Assembly (NCBI RefSeq): GCF_000516985.1
Contig: NW_006917097.1
Location: 2,890,593 to 2,954,592, forward strand
From: Pestalotiopsis fici W106-1
Taxonomy: Eukaryota; Ascomycota; Sordariomycetes; Amphisphaeriales; Sporocadaceae
Direction of reading: 5' to 3'
DNA length: 64,000 nt
Positions 1 through 11,252 of the stretch are shown here, one piece after another (position 1 is the stretch's first letter; each line of letters begins with the position of its first letter). Under the pieces are notes generated by a model. That model was not told where the DNA came from. It was given only the letters and a program-made list of their open reading frames with translations, and made no database searches. The translations under genes were made by a program, and so were the position numbers.

Positions 1-21
1 GCACGGTACTTCCCTCTTCCG

Positions 22-219
22 TCATCTCACAAGCTCCAAAACCAAGAACTCGGCTATTACAATGGGCTCAGGCCTTTCAACCAATGCCTTCAGCAATGAA
101 CGTGGTCCACATAGCGAGCTTGCTTGGTAGCACCAATACGGATCAAACAACTTGATATAATCTTGTCGGGTTTTTAATTCGTAATATTGCAAGGCTACTG
201 GGCAGCGGTCACATTTCAT
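22..219 (-). CDS. Putative first exon of an unidentified gene cut by the window edge
   Basis: A 65-codon open frame starts with ATG at 219 and reads leftwards. It has two Cys near its N-terminus (MKCDRCP) and further Cys residues, but I recognise no family. A GTGAGA donor-like site lies a few codons before the in-frame stop at 22, so the frame may continue by splicing beyond position 1. It could equally be a chance ORF. Only its edge position and the plausible donor support it. Confidence 0.25.
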   Translation of the reverse strand: MKCDRCPVALQYYELKTRQDYIKLFDPYWCYQASSLCGPRSLLKALVERPEPIVIAEFLVLELVR

Positions 220-458
220 GCGGTCAATGTGAATTCACAGACTACCTTTAAACCACAGCCAACAGACAGCACACAAATCTGCGATAGTTTTACGGTAGAG
301 ATTGTAAAGTATGACTTCAATTTCTCAATGATATAGACAACAACAACAAGTGTCTTTTTCCATCATCCTAGCTGTCATTACAAACAATTATCCCACATCA
401 ATCTTTCCTTCTGTCCTCCGCCACACGATCACAGTTCGGCTTCTTCGTGCATGGACCA

Positions 459-2180
459 TTACATGGTGAGCTGCGGAATGTGGTTGGTGATCCATTCATA
501 CGAGTCGGACCGGAAGTCATCATTAATGAACTGCCCAAAAGTCGAGTAGAGGTTTAGCAACTTCTTGGAGTCAAAGTACTCGGGCCAGTTTGGAGACAAG
601 AGGTTGTTGGAGTTGGGGTCAAGGTCATGAATAAAGGAAAGGTAGTACGAGTGCATAGTGTGGGTGGCGTAGTCGTAGGGTGTGCTCCAGACAATGTGCA
701 GAATGTCGCTGCCGTGAATGGTGCCAATGATGGGCGTGCCGTAGCCGTACGACGACAGGTACGACCAGGCCTTGAGCTGGCCGTCAAAGGCGTGGCGGAT
801 GTCGAGGAAGTACCGGCGGCTGAGGGTAAAGGCCAGGTCGCCCAGAATGGCCGAGATGCGCTTGACTTGTGGGTACCAGTTGTTCAGCTCTCCCGTGCGG
901 AACGGGGAACCGTCTTCACTGATGGTCTGGTATGTACCGACAAAGTCTTCCATGTCGTCTTGCGTAGAGTGGTGGAAGAAGTACTGGCCCAGATACTCGG
1001 CGACTTCTTCCGTAGTGGTGATGTTGCCCTGGGTGAATGACCAGAGCGTGCCTTCGTCCTCTTCGTCGCCAATGATGATGGGAACCTTGGTGAACTTGCC
1101 CTCCTGGACCAGCTGATCTGGGGACTTGGTCATTGTCTTTCCGTCGGGTCTGGGCATGAAGTCAAGAGCAATAGACCTATAGCTGGTGAAGGTTGGTATG
1201 GTGGCAACAGCGTCGTACAAGATCTGGTAGTCCACATCGCGAATGCACTGAAGTGTGTCGTCTGAGTCCGAGCAGCCCGCCTCGTTCACGATCTGGTCGT
1301 ATACCTTTTGGGCCTTGTCGCAGTCAACGGTATCCGCGGGGACAACGCTGCCCGAGTTCATGATGCCGGCGCGGAAGAGAGGCTTGCCATTGTAGGTGTT
1401 GTCTCCGTCGTAAAGTACCAAGTGGTCAAAGACCGAGATGGATCCAGCTGATTCACCCCAGATTGTGACCTTGTCAGGGTCGCCGCCAAAGGCCTCAATG
1501 TTGTCAGCCACCCATCTCATGGCTTGTCGCTGGTCAAGTAGACCAAGATTGGCAACACCAGCGTCCATGACTTCTTTACCACCGAGGAATCCGAAGGCAT
1601 TAGTTCGGTAGGTTGCAGCAACAAAGATGATTGGCTTGCCCTGCCCAATGGAGTCGGTCACCATGGGGACACCTTCGCCCGTCATGGTGAAGCCCATCTC
1701 GAAACCTCCTCCATGCATCCAGAAGAGGACGGGGAGCTTGGCCTTGGAGTCAATGCCTGCAGGTCTGAAGACATTGAGGTAGAGGCAGTCTTCGCTGTAG
1801 ATTGCGGGAGCCGGGAGCTGTGCCGTGAGATTTTGCAATGCCTCAAGGGCAGCAAGGACCTCTGGCGGCAGGTCCGCAGCCGGCAGTTGGGGCGACAGGT
1901 TCTGAGGGCAGGCGGCTCCCACAGTCAAGGCAGGGACCACTCCCAGAGATTGGTTCAGGTCCAGAGGCTGCGCGGGGTTGAACCTCAGAGACTGAACAGG
2001 TGGCTTGGCAAAGGGAATTCCGTGAAAGGACTCGACAAGGCCAAGGGGAGCTCCAAGAAAGGTGGCATCTGGAGAAGGAATGACCACGGTTGGGCTCCCA
2101 AGCTGTCTGACTGTTGGGTCAGCCAGCACTCCCAGGCCGAGGGAGACGAGGCCGTTGCAAATCAGCGAAGTGGTCTTCAT
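459..2180 (-). CDS. Secreted type-B carboxylesterase/lipase
   Basis: Intronless 573-aa alpha/beta-hydrolase of the carboxylesterase type-B family (Candida rugosa/Geotrichum lipase and cholinesterase relatives), predicted to hydrolyse carboxylic esters outside the cell. The first ~20 residues form a signal peptide ending in an Ala-rich cleavage region. Visible landmarks are the EDCLYLNVF family signature (~130-138), the oxyanion loop HGGGF (156-160), the nucleophile elbow GESAGS with Ser244, the acidic residue Glu376 in DEEDEGT, and the catalytic His489 in IHGSDI. Length and triad spacing are normal for the family, so it looks functional. The substrate (lipid, feruloyl ester, insecticide-like ester) cannot be read from sequence. 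It reads toward the left edge; about 2.9 kb without a gene lies upstream. Confidence 0.93.
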   Translation of the reverse strand: MKTTSLICNGLVSLGLGVLADPTVRQLGSPTVVIPSPDATFLGAPLGLVESFHGIPFAKPPVQSLRFNPAQPLDLNQSLGVVPALTVGAACPQNLSPQLPAADLPPEVLAALEALQNLTAQLPAPAIYSEDCLYLNVFRPAGIDSKAKLPVLFWMHGGGFEMGFTMTGEGVPMVTDSIGQGKPIIFVAATYRTNAFGFLGGKEVMDAGVANLGLLDQRQAMRWVADNIEAFGGDPDKVTIWGESAGSISVFDHLVLYDGDNTYNGKPLFRAGIMNSGSVVPADTVDCDKAQKVYDQIVNEAGCSDSDDTLQCIRDVDYQILYDAVATIPTFTSYRSIALDFMPRPDGKTMTKSPDQLVQEGKFTKVPIIIGDEEDEGTLWSFTQGNITTTEEVAEYLGQYFFHHSTQDDMEDFVGTYQTISEDGSPFRTGELNNWYPQVKRISAILGDLAFTLSRRYFLDIRHAFDGQLKAWSYLSSYGYGTPIIGTIHGSDILHIVWSTPYDYATHTMHSYYLSFIHDLDPNSNNLLSPNWPEYFDSKKLLNLYSTFGQFINDDFRSDSYEWITNHIPQLTM

Positions 2181-5066
2181 GATGAGTGTTGATCCTTATG
2201 AGACTTGTTTGCTGGTAGAGGACGCGTTTGAAATCATGATTCATGGGACATGTTTCCTTCCTTTTATCTTTCAAGTGCAAGAGTGTAGAGCTGCCGGTAT
2301 CGAGATCAACTCGAGGTTGATTCCATACCCATGCACCACCATCGGACTCGAATTCATCCATCATGTGGCGATGTCATCGACACATGGGAAAAGTAAAGCA
2401 ATGAGCGTTGTTAGCAGCCGAGGCGCTGTTTGGCATTTGAACGCCATTTGTTGGCTTCTCTATGCTCATTTTGCTCCGGTGAGGCTATGATATCGAGACT
2501 CAGGTTTTTGTCGTTACATTCGCCCTGCAGACGCAGAGCCGATTGCAAAGGCACACATATGCAGTGATCCCAACCTTACATTTTCGAGGTGAGTAATCTT
2601 GCTTTCCGTTTAGGAAATAAAGAAAGGTCTTCTCAAAAACGCCTCCAACATACCCCGTGGGGTAATGGGGTCATATTCCACATTTTATTATTCTTCATCG
2701 GGAGAATGCCTTGTCCGCATCGTCCGCACATGCAATGTTGCATCACACTTACCCTTATTACTTCTACATACCTATTTTAGACATATTCTCGGGCACAAAT
2801 ATAGGCTTTATTGTTAAAACAGAAATGCGAAAAACAGGGGCAAAACGCGAAAATTTGAAAATATTTCGTTGTACTAATAGCCTTGGATATATGAAAAATT
2901 CCATTTACGAAAACCAAAAAGTTTAGAGATCATATGGTAAGTATTTCACATAATTAAGGTCAGAAGAGGAGTTATTTTAGCCATGCAATGAACTGATATA
3001 ATAGACCGATCTGGTCACGTAGCTGAGATTCAAGTTCGAAACTAAACTGATTTATGCAAGGTTATGTTAAAAATGACAGGTTTTCACCCCACACAGACCA
3101 TGTCAATATACGAGTAAGGAGATCTCACAATGATGGGTCGCGTATATGCGCGTCACGTTAGGCGCCCGTGTCAAATGCGAGATCATGTCAACGGCGGCGC
3201 GTCCGAGCGTGATCCCCCAATCGCATGGTGCATATGATCTACATTGACTATCCTATTTCAAGAATGCTGTTCGGAGGGAAAAGCAATGGTCGCCTGACGG
3301 CTGAAAAGTCACATGTACTTTGCACAGCCGCTTGGAAATTTGTTCTTCCAAAGACTCATGCGAACTCATACGTTGATGCGGTTGCACGGCAAAAGCTCGG
3401 TCGTAATGGTGCCTTGGTCATTACGGTCAACTAGACAGATGGATGCCTCGCCCGAAGTGGAGGGGGGAGCACGTTGGTAGTATAAACCTGCGGAACATGC
3501 CGTCTCCCTATAGCCAAGCTGTTAAGCTGACAATTGGGGCGCCAAGACGTTGCACTCCGTATACTCCGACATGGAGATCGGTTCATTACCCCACATTCAA
3601 GACTTTCAGAGAAGCCGAGGATCGTCCCAACTCTTTCTACCCGCCTGTCAGGGGCAGAAAGAGGGGCTGAGGAGGAGGTGATGCACCTGCGGCGACGTAT
3701 CCGCACCCACACACTGTGTATATGATATGGCATATACCAAAATTACCCTCAGGGACAAGAAATTGTGACGTGTGTGACATTCTGTTTTCGCAATGAATTT
3801 CAGGGTTTTGTGGGCGGCTTCTTCCGTTCGCTTCAATGGCAGCCACCTACATGTGATGAGTTTGCTCGCTTTTGAGCTAACATCCAAATTGATATTGCTT
3901 CTCTTGTGGTGGCTTCAAACTGGCTGCCGAGGCAGCAAAGAATCGGAAGACGTGCCCAGCTCAACACAAATGTGCAACAGGTCTACGGTTTAAAGTTGGT
4001 GTAATAAAATCAACCACTCAAAAGCTGATCCGAGCCAACAAGACGTCGCGTAAAGACAATTGCAACTATCATTCCTACGCTCAAACTTCCCAATCCAGGG
4101 CATAGTGACAAGTCGTACAGTTGGCGGTCATCTCGAGGCACAATGACCCCAACCAGATTCCTTGAATCTGACTCAAGGTAAATCAGCAAGGAGATGATAC
4201 TTGCCGTGTCTTATTTGACCTCAGCGTGACTCTTCGTATGCCTGTCGTATCCCACCCATTCAGAGCACCACATAGGTAGGTAGATATGCAACGTAGACCT
4301 TGGAATCGGGGTAAAGTCTTCAGCCTTCCTCCGACTCATTATGCGGACTCAATGCCGCACATACATCATGTTCGGGGTAAACAAAGCTTCGGATCCGATA
4401 ATCAGGCTTTGGAGCTGTTTGGGGTTCAGATATTTTCGGAGCCGATGGTCAAGCCTTGAAGTTAGCTGCCCTTCACAGCTCACTAGGTTCGCTTGTATGG
4501 CAACTGCACCTATTAGGAGCGGGATTATTATTTTCGGGCCTATGCCTACATCATTAAACGTCCTTGCTGCACCATCAGTTCCCTCGTGTTAGAACTGATC
4601 ATCAACACCTCTCAATGATCGCTTTGTACAGAGGATCAAACAAGTTTTCACGATTGCAAACTTTGACTTGATACCTGTGACACGGCAAGATACGGAAATT
4701 TGCGGCAAAGACGGAGAGTTTAATCAGCTATAAAGAGGAGACATCATAAAAGTCATGGACCATGCAGTTTTGTTCTGACGTCCGGAGAAGTTGTCCCACC
4801 GCGGGACTCGGCCGGCACAGCAGGCCCGCTGTCCGAGAGACATCGTCGATCTGCACTCGGATATAAGTATTTCCCCTTTTGGCTACTCGTCAAATCCGCA
4901 TGCCAAGATCACCCCCGCATTCAGTGCAGGATTATGCCAAGGATTAGTTCCCGCATTTTGATTGAGAGGAAAAGCGACGCCGTTCACGAATTCGTCCCAT
5001 GCCCGAGCTTAATTCATCCGATGGCCATCCAAGTGATTCCTAGTCCTTTAAACCAGCCAAGCGAAT
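2181..5066. other. Gene-poor interval between carboxylesterase and HET gene
   Basis: About 2.9 kb with only short scattered ORFs on both strands, none with a recognisable domain or a consistent splice chain. The part from 2.6 to 3.1 kb is AT-rich. It should contain the carboxylesterase promoter (just right of 2180) and the HET-gene promoter (just left of 5067). I see no transposon ends, tRNA or other RNA gene. Confidence 0.6.
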
Positions 5067-7199
5067 ATGCAGCAACAGCCATGGAACTCTAGCTATGAGT
5101 ACAGACCATTTGCTCCCGTGCGTCTCTTGCATGTCTTCCGGCATTCGGACGATTCCATACGTGGGACGTTGCAAAATTTCTCGCTTGATTCCTTAGACTG
5201 TCCGCAGTTCACCTCTATATCATACGTTTGGGGGCCACAAGTATACAGCCACGCTATTTTAGTGGATGGCCACTATTTTCCCGTGCTTGACAGCGTCTAT
5301 TCGATACTAGAAGCGCTATGCGACTCATCAGCTTTTCAAGATGAATATTGGGTATGGATTGATTCAATATGCATCAATCTACGAGATCCTCAGGAGCGAG
5401 CATCACGTAAGTACACCCTGCGGCATACCAATTTTGCTTTAAAGAGTTGACCACTAGTTTCTGGGTGTCTTGAAAAATGTATGCACTCGGTCCAAGTTCA
5501 TGTTCAACCGCAGCTCGTGCAAATTGTATCACATGGGAATGGGTTGGCTGACATTCTGCTAGAGGTCTTGTTGATGAAGCAAATCTATTCGCGATCGAAG
5601 CATACCATTGCATGGTTGGGCGAAAAGAGTGCGGAGCTCGAGGAAGGCATTGCTTTCATGGCTCATCTTGCCAATAGCTACTCAGACATACTGGAATTCA
5701 ATCAAACCAGGAATTCACGGGAAGTCCCTGAACGTCTATGGCTCCCTGACAAATGGAGGGCGTTGGGGGTATTTCTCGACCTACCATGGTGGAAGAGGAT
5801 ATGGACATTACAAGAATACGTCAGCTCCAGAACCATCGACCTGTACTGCGGAAGTGATCATGTCTCTGAGGACATTCTAATGACCGCTCTGACGGCCATA
5901 TGGCATTGCGAACCGAGCAGCTTGCTCCTCCGACCTGACGTGTGGACCCCCGCTTGGACCCGGGATCGACTTCGTTCTTGGTACCAGGCGAAAGTCTATT
6001 CTGAAAACATGAGTATCGTGGCCCTAATGGCCTACTCTGGCGCTTGTGAATTGACTGATCCGAGAGATCGCATCTATGGGCTTCTCGGTTTGGCCAAAGA
6101 GTCGGACCGCGCCATGATCGGCAGACCAGCCTATGCCGATGATGTCGGGGACATTTATCTTCGGCTTGTGGAATCCTTCATCAGCACATATCAGAGTATA
6201 GACATTATATGTTTCGCTCAGATATTCCGTGCCGTGCAATCTGCCGAAGCCAATGAAGAATGTCTAGATCACCAGTGGCCATCTTGGCTTCCTGATTGGC
6301 GCGTACGTGTCGTACCCTTTGTCACTCCTCTGATGGTCAGTCAAACCTCGGGCCGACATATTGGCAATTTTCGACCTCCCATGTCGTCTTTTGACTGGGA
6401 AGTGGATTCAGCAGCAATACCGTACCGTGCACATGCCGACATGGCTGGTTTAGTAGACATTGATTATCAAACAAGGCATCTCAAGTGCCAAGGCTTTTTC
6501 GTTGACCTTGTTGATGGCCTCGGCGGCGCGTTGGAGTCTCCTGACCATTCGTCTACGCAATCTGCATCTCCTCTTGTCCAGTCCACGTCAGTCTGGAATA
6601 CACAGAGCCAAAAGCAGGACATTAATCCTCTGGAATTCATCACCGACCTGGTCCGCACTTTGACCTTGGACCGCGAAGACCGGTATCTCATGTTCCCCGC
6701 AGCTGCAGATGACTTTCGGAACGAGTTTCTCAATCTTGTGCATATCTCGCAGACGGACAGGAGAGAGCTTTTGCCTGCACGATGCAAATCAGCTTGTGCT
6801 TGGTATGACGCCAACAAAAGCTTGTTGCTACAGGGTCATACGCTCGAGGAAATTTGTCTCGAGTCGTCGTCGTCTCCGATGTTTGCGGCAAGCTTGGATG
6901 CCGTTGGCGCGGACGAAGCGAGCTTTGCCTCCCGGCTCATTGATTGCACCTCCCCCATTACGATGCAACGAAAGCTTCTCGTCACTGCTAGTGGACTCAT
7001 TGGTATGGCTCCGCCTCACGCGAGGAAAGGCGACATAGTTTGTGTTCTGCTGGGCTGTAGCGTCCCCGTCATGCTGAGAGAACTTCGCGCGGATCAGCAA
7101 TTCGCGTATTCGTTTGTTGGAGAATGCTACATACATGGCATCATGGACGGAGAGGTTGCAGATTGGGGGAGAGAGCTGCGTGACCTTACCATTATCTAG
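5067..7199 (+). CDS. HET-domain (heterokaryon incompatibility) protein
   Basis: Two exons, 5067-5406 and 5563-7199, give 658 aa. The intron has a GTAAGT donor at 5407 and a TAG acceptor at 5560-5562; splicing makes a Gln codon across the junction and restores the family sequence (ER-A-S-Q-V-L-L-M-K-Q-I-Y). The HET domain occupies roughly residues 45-215, with the hallmarks SYVWG (52-56), WIDSICIN (97-104) and the IAWLGEK block after the junction. The rest has the LTDPRDRIYGLLGLA segment typical of fungal HET proteins and no added NACHT or repeat domain. In fungi, HET domains trigger programmed cell death after non-self recognition. The partner or ligand is unknown; the next gene downstream is a co-oriented HeLo-like/G-alpha fusion that could be functionally linked. 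Confidence 0.9.
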
Positions 7200-8157
7200 T
7201 CTCGCCTCAATAATAAGGTGTTTCCTTCGAGTCAGGCGTGCCTCAAGCTGGTGAACACCAAGTAAATCTGTTTATTACGGCAGTGTACCAATTTCTCGTG
7301 ACTTGAGGTTTCGCTCATATATACGCCGATTTCAAAGTCGGTCATCTGCGACTTTCCTCAGTATGACCTAAAAATGAGAAAAGGAACAGAAACTTCCACA
7401 AGATAACAAGTGAATTCAAGAGGATTGACGACTTGTAAAAAAAAAAAAAAAAAAAAAGGTCAACTTTTCATTTCTCGATCACCGTTGGGTGCCAGGGGTG
7501 CTAGGCACCAGCGCTAGGTACTAGTTGTACCCAACTCTTCCCGCAGCTGCAACAGCTTTCCGCCTTCTTTTCTACACCACGCTTTTAGCTACACTTTGCC
7601 AACAATAGATTGAGAGATCAACAGCCTGAAGATCATCACTCTTGTGGCCCAGTAGCTAAACTACACATACTTTTAGTTCCTAATTCGTTTCTCTAGTTGT
7701 TTTTCGTAGGCAACAGGTACAACCCAGCAAGCATCTAGCCTTACAATCACCTCCAGAAGTGGTCAAGCCAAAGTAAGCGCCGCCTCATCTAGAACGATCT
7801 CAATCCTAGGGCTCAGTGTTGGGAAGTATTGTGTTACAAAGGATCAGTTGATCAGGTGTTCATCTCATCGAATCATGCACGGCCTGATAAAGTCGAGTTG
7901 GGGTCGAATTCCTGCAGTTGTTCTGTGGCGGTGCTCGAGGGAGGATTCAGCTACACTGGAACTTCCGGTTCAATTGACTTGATTGGTTGGAAAGCGCTGG
8001 GCTCACCAGCACTGCCAGCACATTCCAAAATACCTGACGCAGCCTTGTCGACACGCACATCTCTCATTCCCCCTCATGTCAGCATTGAACCCAAAGTTTT
8101 CCTCCGTCAGGTAGTTCCTGGTGGCCTGCTTTCAACTTTCTAGATACAGCAGCAATC
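7200..8157. promoter_or_regulatory. Spacer between HET gene and HeLo-like/G-alpha gene
   Basis: About 960 bp containing the 3' flank of the HET gene and presumably the promoter and leader of the next gene. It holds a 21-base A tract (7437-7457) and a small perfect inverted repeat, GGTGCTAGGCACC, around 7497-7509. A 104-codon ORF at 7829-8143 has no recognisable features and ends just before the next start codon; it could be an upstream ORF in a leader, but I do not call it a gene. Confidence 0.5.
7437..7457 (+). repeat. Homopolymer A tract
   Basis: Uninterrupted run of 21 A on the + strand about 240 bp past the HET stop codon. Such tracts are common as nucleosome-excluding promoter elements in fungi; a retroposed poly(A) tail is the alternative, but no retrosequence precedes it. 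Confidence 0.9.
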
Positions 8158-10344
8158 ATGGATCCGGCAACAATCTTCCAGGTAATAGGCACAGCTCTAT
8201 CTCTTGGTGACGTTGTTGTCAAGAGCATTATGAAATTGAGTTCCATCAAGGGGCGGTACCAGGGTGCTCCTATGGTTCTATCTACAATGATCGGGCAACT
8301 GTACATTGTGAAATCTGCTCTGGATAGACTGGGCGATTTCAGCAGACCAGAGCATAGCCAACATCCGAGACACCAGCAGTTATCTCAACAGGTTGGCAGC
8401 GCACTCGACAGCTTTGGATTACTGATACTCGCCCTGGAGGAACGTCTGAGTCAATTTGAAGCAACGGAATTGACAGATATGCGTGTCAAAGACCGACTTG
8501 CTTTATTGTGGAATGAAAAAGACATGTTGGACTACTCGATGTTACTTGATCGACAAGTCAATGCCCTAACCTTGCTACTGCAAGCAATGCAATGGTATGT
8601 CCGCCTTGCCACAGCAATGATCTGACCATTAAACGGCAATTCTAATTCAAATAAAAGTCCTTCTTGGCCACAGCAATACGACTTGATGTGCAAGGAAGAA
8701 AACGTCGAAATACTGAGGCTTGCCACTGACTGCTCAACGTCCATCGTCGGTGTTGACAATTCGTCGGTTAGTTTTGTTTCTGAAAACACTGACCTCATAA
8801 GCTTGAGGTTCGATTTCGACAGGATCATTCTCGAGTCCAGAATTTATCAGCAAGCTCACAGATCCCACTTGCGAAAATCCATCAGGTTCGACTACACAGA
8901 AGCCCCAAAATCACCTCCGACACAAGAGACTCCTGCTGCAGTCTCTACCTCACAGGAGACACGAGATGGCATCCAAACTCCTGTCAATTCCGCATCCAAA
9001 GAAGCATTAATTCCCGCGATAGAGTCTGCTAGACGACCTCTGTCCGAGTCATCTGATGCGGCCTCGGTGTTGCAGGAAACATTACCGATCGCTCAATTTT
9101 CCGACATGCTTCATCTTGATAATGATAACGATGAGACTGATCATTCGAGCAATCTTTCAAGTGGCCATGACAAGGCAAAGATGATTGCTCCACGCCAATC
9201 CATCCCCTCTTCGCCGCCTTGGCAAAACAAAAGATTTCGACTCGGCGAGTGGTGGAGGAGGCCTTCAATGCACAAGTCTATTGAGGCATACAGAAATCCG
9301 TCGCGCGATTCACTCATTCAAACACCCAGCCAAACGCCCAGCATCACAACAACTGCTGAATCAACCCGACCAAGAGCTATGAAATTGCTGTTACTTGGTG
9401 ATTCGGAGAGCGGCAAGTCTACCATTCTCAGGGCAATTTTAATGCACCTCAATAAGTTCGACGTTTATTCGCGCAGTCTTGAACTTCGCGAAGTGATCTG
9501 GTGCAATATTGTTGCTAGCACACGAGCAGTTCTCGAAGCAATGAAGTCGTCAGAGATCTTTTTTGATGATGCTGTTCTTCAGGGTCATGCTGCATCCATC
9601 TTCATGCAGTCTGATGGGTACAGGACTCTCCCAGATTCCAGGCTCTCCCAAGCCATCCAGTTCCTTTGGAGCAATGCAGAGTTTCGAAGGGCTTATGAGC
9701 GAATCGCCACATGTTACAGATCTCTTGACAACGCAGAGTACTTCGCGAAAAACGCTGAAAGAATTATATCCCCGGACTACCAACCGACTGAGCAAGACGC
9801 CATCTACTCGATGACCAAAACAACAGGAATCGAACGACTAGAATTCAAGTTCAGTGGCTTCTCATGGGAATTATTCGATCTTGGAGGAGCGCGGAGTGAA
9901 AGAAAGAAATGGATTCACGCCTACGAGCTTACCGACACTATCATCTTCACGATAGATGTAACGTGCTATTCCAAGACAGCTAAGGATGACAAAACCAATT
10001 GCATGGAAGAACAATTCTCAATGTTCGAAAACCTCGCTCGTAGTAGCTGGTTCACCCGGACTGGATTCGTCGTCGTTTTCACCAAATGCGATCAACTTGA
10101 CCAGTGGATGCAGAGAAGTCCTCCAAAGAAGTATCTCCCCTTCTGGAGCCTTATCGCTGGTGGTGGTAGTGATGTGGAACAATTCTTGGAATACCTCGAA
10201 AAACGGATCATGTGTCTAGGTCCACTGGGCCACAACAAACGCTACCTATTTCTTCGTGTGCGATTCGACAATATGGACGCGCATAATCCAGCAGGAGATA
10301 TATTAGAGGCAGTGTTGGAGTCGCAGCGGTCGGGATTCCTTTGA
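8158..10344 (+). CDS. HeLo-like/STAND N-terminal domain fused to a degenerate G-alpha domain
   Basis: Exons 8158-8594 and 8658-10344 (63-bp intron, GTATGT to AAG) give 707 aa. Residues 1-150 resemble the alpha-helical N-terminal domain of fungal STAND/NLR-like proteins (HeLo-like), including the closing L-x-R-Q-x-x-A-L-x-L-L-L-x-A-x-Q-C pattern restored by splicing. Residues ~150-385 are a Ser/Thr/Pro-rich linker. Residues ~387-707 are a complete heterotrimeric G-alpha fold: P-loop GDSESGKST (from ~393), a helical-domain insert, switch I KTTGI, switch II DLGGARSERKKWIH (D553) and TKCD (621-624). The catalytic Arg before KTTG is Met and the catalytic Gln after GG is Ala557; the TCAT base-recognition motif is not recognisable. 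It can plausibly bind GTP but hydrolyse it poorly. It is a G-alpha homologue, not a canonical subunit: there is no N-terminal myristoylation site. Confidence 0.85.
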
Positions 10345-11252
10345 ATATATGGACAGCACGACTCAACTGTGTCAAGATTAATCTGATCAACACCAATTCT
10401 TGGTTTTGCTAGCTTTGCGGGACGAGAATACTAACTACCCTTGACAAGCTTGGCAATAGATTACCTTGCAAGACAGGATAACCACTACTTTTAGTAGATC
10501 ATGTATGATAATAAATGAGTCGCTATATTTAGCAATTAAACAAGGTACGGCGAATAAAAGGTTGATTATTCTCAAAGATGAGCTCTACACAACATCCCAG
10601 GGCTTTGTAATATATTGTTCACAGCAGAACAGGCATGCTTTCCCAAACAGACTGAACAAAAGGTACATGAATTCACTCAAGAGCAAACATTTGCTCTTCA
10701 TGTCCGCTTCAATGTATTATGATTATTAAGCCCAGAGCACAGCATAATCTTGAAAGTCATGGAATTTAGAGATATGCAGACGTGTATGTATTGTAATGCT
10801 ATGTACACAGAATGGAGGCGCTTGCGAAACACAAAACAGCGAGACGCTACAAAATGCTGAAATCATCAAACTGCGCAGACGATTGAACTTACGTCTTTGC
10901 ACCACTTCAACCCCATGTTCCTTTCATCAAGCCTTTGGCCCAATGTCTAGATATCATATCCACCGCCCGCTTGCCATTAAATATCCCGCCGCACTATCAT
11001 ATGATCGCTTCTTATAGTGTACAAGTTTTAATCGTACCAGCTATTGAAAGTTGCCCTTCCTTACTTTGTTGTGTCTAATTTTTGCCAACGTCTTCTCAAA
11101 AATGGTCGCTGTTTTCTCTGCTGTACAATACTAAGCATTTTACACTGTCGTAACACTCTTCATCTCTCGAAAGTTTCCTCCAAAACTAGGTAATTGGCAT
11201 CAATCGTGGTCGGGCATCTTGAGAGCCGTGCCCAAGGCCAAACACGTAGCGT
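10345..11252. other. Convergent intergenic region
   Basis: About 0.9 kb between the stop codons of the HeLo-like/G-alpha gene (+) and EFR3 (-). It is moderately AT-rich, with only short ORFs lacking recognisable features, and should contain both 3' UTRs. I see no other element. Confidence 0.6.

Noticed and set aside
7829..8143. 104-codon ORF just before the HeLo-like/G-alpha gene
   Set aside because: No recognisable features, and it lies where the leader should be; at most an upstream ORF.
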